Shown one piece after another: positions 5,643 through 7,335 of a stretch of 7,335 bases of DNA. Each line of letters opens with the position of its first letter. The stretch's first letter is position 1. The notes beneath the pieces were generated by a model. The model did not search any database. It saw only the letters and a program-made list of their open reading frames with translations, and was not told the DNA's origin. The translations under genes and the position numbers were made by a program. The DNA comes from Neisseriaceae bacterium (GTDB taxonomy: Bacteria; Pseudomonadota; Gammaproteobacteria; Burkholderiales; UBA11063): positions 1-7,335 of the forward strand of contig CANEUJ010000084.1 in assembly GCA_947441745.1 (NCBI GenBank), written 5' to 3'.

Positions 5643-6864
5643 GCATTGTGCCTTTTGTGGGCGTGGTGAAAAGCAAGTTGCACATTTAATTGAGGGTAAC
5701 GAGGGCTTTATTTGTAATGACTGTATCAATAACTGCGTAGCAATTTTAAAAAACTCGGTGGAAGCTAATAAAAACTCTGAATTTGCTATTTTTAAACCAG
5801 CACCAACTCCGAAAGAAATTAAAGCTGAGCTTGATAAATACGTCATTGGTCAAGAACGTGCCAAGAAAATTTTGGCTGTCTCAGTATACAACCATTATAA
5901 GAGAATTGGCGATATGACTGATGACGGAGTTGAATTAGCTAAGAGTAATATTTTATTAATTGGACCAACTGGTTCAGGTAAAACATTATTAGCTCAGACT
6001 TTGGCTCGTTTTCTTGATGTTCCATTCGCTATTGCCGATGCTACAACTTTGACTGAAGCTGGCTATGTAGGGGATGATGTAGAGAATGTATTAGTAAGAT
6101 TATTACAAAGCTGTGATTTTGATGTAAAAAAAGCCCAAAAAGGTATTATATATATTGATGAAATAGATAAGATTGCTCGTAAATCAGAAAACACTTCGAT
6201 TACTCGTGATGTATCTGGTGAAGGCGTGCAACAAGCACTTCTAAAGTTAGTTGAGGGGACGGTAGCTAATGTACCACCTCAAGGTGGGCGTAAGCACCCA
6301 GGGCGTGAAATGATCGCTATTGACACTAGTAATATACTATTTATTTGTGGTGGTGCGTTTGATGGTTTGGAAAAAATTGTTCAGATGCGAAGTACCAAAT
6401 CAGGTATTGGTTTTGGGGCTCAGGTGGTTTCTAAAGATAATGTTGTTAATAAAAATAAATACTTGATGGAAGCACAACCCCATGACTTGGTTCGTTTTGG
6501 TCTTATTCCAGAGTTTATTGGAAGACTTCCGATACACGCTATATTATCTGAACTTGATGAAGATATTTTAATAGCGATCTTAACTGAGCCTAAAAATGCT
6601 CTTATCAAGCAGTATGCTAAATTATTTAGAATGCAAAACATCGAGTTATCTTTTGATGATGAAGCTATACACGCAGTTGCCAAAAAAGCACTTAGCCGTA
6701 ATACTGGGGCTAGGGGGTTGCGTTCGATATTAGAGAGTATACTACTTGAGACAATGTATGAATTACCAACTATGGAAAACGTGTCTAAGATTACTATTAC
6801 AAAAGCTGTGGTTGATGATAATGAGCAACCATTAGCAGCTACCAGCCTAGAAGCAGTATCTTAG
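5632..6864 (+). CDS. clpX: ATP-dependent Clp protease ATP-binding subunit ClpX
   Basis: A 410-residue AAA+ unfoldase; its hexamer recognises tagged substrates, unfolds them and threads them into ClpP. The zinc-binding domain has Cys6, Cys9, Cys28 and Cys31. The AAA+ module shows Walker A 'GPTGSGKT' (111-118), pore loop 'GYVG' (144-147), Walker B 'IIYIDEID' (172-179, Glu177), RKH loop Arg220-Lys221-His222, the IGF ClpP-docking loop (259-261), arginine finger Arg298 in 'EFIGR' and sensor 2 'GARGLR' with Arg361. All functional elements are present, so it should be active with the adjacent ClpP. The length is close to the usual ~420. The C-terminal tail ('QPLAATSLEAVS') is variable in the family. 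Its start overlaps the end of clpP by 11 nt, and a terminator lies 65 nt after its stop. Confidence 0.98.
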   Translation: MINKHCAFCGRGEKQVAHLIEGNEGFICNDCINNCVAILKNSVEANKNSEFAIFKPAPTPKEIKAELDKYVIGQERAKKILAVSVYNHYKRIGDMTDDGVELAKSNILLIGPTGSGKTLLAQTLARFLDVPFAIADATTLTEAGYVGDDVENVLVRLLQSCDFDVKKAQKGIIYIDEIDKIARKSENTSITRDVSGEGVQQALLKLVEGTVANVPPQGGRKHPGREMIAIDTSNILFICGGAFDGLEKIVQMRSTKSGIGFGAQVVSKDNVVNKNKYLMEAQPHDLVRFGLIPEFIGRLPIHAILSELDEDILIAILTEPKNALIKQYAKLFRMQNIELSFDDEAIHAVAKKALSRNTGARGLRSILESILLETMYELPTMENVSKITITKAVVDDNEQPLAATSLEAVS

Positions 6865-6880
6865 TATTTATGTAATACTA

Positions 6881-6909
6881 TTGCTTATTTTTAGAGTATC
6901 GGTTATAAT
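6881..6909 (+). promoter_or_regulatory. Candidate sigma-70 promoter upstream of rimP, ahead of a terminator
   Basis: TTGCTT (6881-6886), a 17-bp spacer and consensus TATAAT (6904-6909) make this the best full promoter match in the window, although the -35 matches only its first three bases. Transcription would start near 6916. The terminator hairpin begins within about ten nucleotides of that point, so a short RNA or an attenuated leader for rimP is expected. Confidence 0.5.
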
Positions 6910-6923
6910 AATGTATTAGAGTT

Positions 6924-6957
6924 AAGGTGAGCCTGTTCAGGCTCGCTTTTTTGTTTT
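6924..6957 (+). terminator. Intrinsic terminator after clpX
   Basis: GAGCCT and AGGCTC (within 6929-6944) pair around a GTTC loop. Flanking AAGGT/GCTTT pairs, including G-U pairs, extend the stem to 11 bp. It is followed by TTTTTT (6947-6952) and GTTTT. It should end clpPX transcripts, and it could act as an attenuator for transcripts starting at the promoter just upstream. Confidence 0.85.
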
Positions 6958-6973
6958 ATAAAGAATTAAACCT

Positions 6974-7335
6974 ATGAAATTAAATACAATATTGGAACAA
7001 ACAGTACCTGGCTTAGGGTATGAGCTTGTTGATGTAGAGATTGCCCCATCAAAGCTTGTTAGGGTTTATATCGATAAAGAAGGTGGAATTACGATTGAAG
7101 ACTGTGAGATTGTATCCAATCATTTAAGTAAGGTATTATTAGTTGAAGAAATTGCTTTTAATCGATTAGAGGTATCATCGCCAGGGATTGAGCGACCATT
7201 AAAGAAAATTGAAGATTATAATCGATTTAAAGGTAGGGTTGCAAAAGTAAAAACTCGTGAACTAATAAATGGAGAAAAGATATTCCAAGGCGTTATTAAT
7301 TCTGTAGAAGATAATATGATAGTACTTGGACTTGA
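6974..7335 (+). CDS. rimP: Ribosome maturation factor RimP, N-terminal 120 residues, cut by window edge
   Basis: RimP binds the free 30S subunit and is needed for its maturation. The frame opens with ATG at 6974 and runs to the window end. 'VPGLGYELVDVEI' (11-23), 'VRVYIDKEGGITIEDCE' (29-45) and 'LEVSSPGIERPLKK' (65-78) are the family hallmarks; the last is the most diagnostic. The N-terminal domain is complete and the C-terminal SH3-like domain has begun ('FKGRVAKVKT'). The ribosome site is weak (AAAGAA, about 8 nt upstream), and the ATG is the only start that fits the family N-terminus. In most bacteria nusA and infB follow, and I expect them beyond the edge. A terminator separates it from clpX, so it likely begins a new transcription unit. 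Confidence 0.95.
   Translation, partial: MKLNTILEQTVPGLGYELVDVEIAPSKLVRVYIDKEGGITIEDCEIVSNHLSKVLLVEEIAFNRLEVSSPGIERPLKKIEDYNRFKGRVAKVKTRELINGEKIFQGVINSVEDNMIVLGL

Noticed and set aside
5628..5846. Minus-strand open frame of 72 codons at the clpP/clpX junction
   Set aside because: Antisense shadow of the ClpX zinc-binding domain.
6126..6132. Run of seven A in clpX as a possible slippage or frameshift site
   Set aside because: The frame continues through conserved ClpX motifs on both sides, and such runs are expected in AT-rich coding DNA.
6420..6683. Minus-strand open frame of 87 codons
   Set aside because: Antisense shadow of conserved clpX sequence; low-complexity Ser/Ile-rich product.

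Overview
The window is AT-rich chromosomal DNA with tightly packed core genes. It most likely comes from a low-GC betaproteobacterium. The BamD protein closely resembles neisserial ComL as I remember it, including the C-terminal 'D-[IM]-P-W-x3-W' ending. The bamD / rluD-pgeF divergent arrangement is common in Beta- and Gammaproteobacteria, and an adjacent PglL/WaaL-type ligase fits a Gram-negative envelope. A Neisseriales-like lineage such as Aquella is one possibility, but I cannot fix the genus by eye. I see no mobile element, CRISPR array, rRNA or tRNA.

Left part, minus strand (1-2242): the 5' end of a LysP-like amino-acid permease runs off the left edge. Upstream of it, on the same strand, lie pgeF (YfiH, laccase-domain peptidoglycan editing factor) and rluD (23S rRNA pseudouridine synthase). 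pgeF overlaps the end of rluD by 11 nt and its Shine-Dalgarno lies inside rluD, so the two look translationally coupled.

Right part, plus strand (2244-7335): bamD (outer-membrane assembly lipoprotein), a 13-TM-class O-oligosaccharyltransferase/O-antigen ligase of the PglL/Wzy_C type, clpP and clpX (which also overlap by 11 nt), then the start of rimP (30S maturation factor). A clear intrinsic terminator separates clpX from rimP.

Most of the window is ordinary housekeeping sequence, and I did not find a convincing undescribed system. The most interesting points are in gene organisation. rluD and bamD start back-to-back with essentially no intergenic DNA, so each promoter must sit inside the other gene. 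A near-consensus promoter is followed within about 20 nt by a strong terminator just ahead of rimP, giving an attenuator-like layout. clpPX is overlapping and lacks its usual neighbours tig and lon. The PglL-like enzyme has a slightly divergent signature motif.
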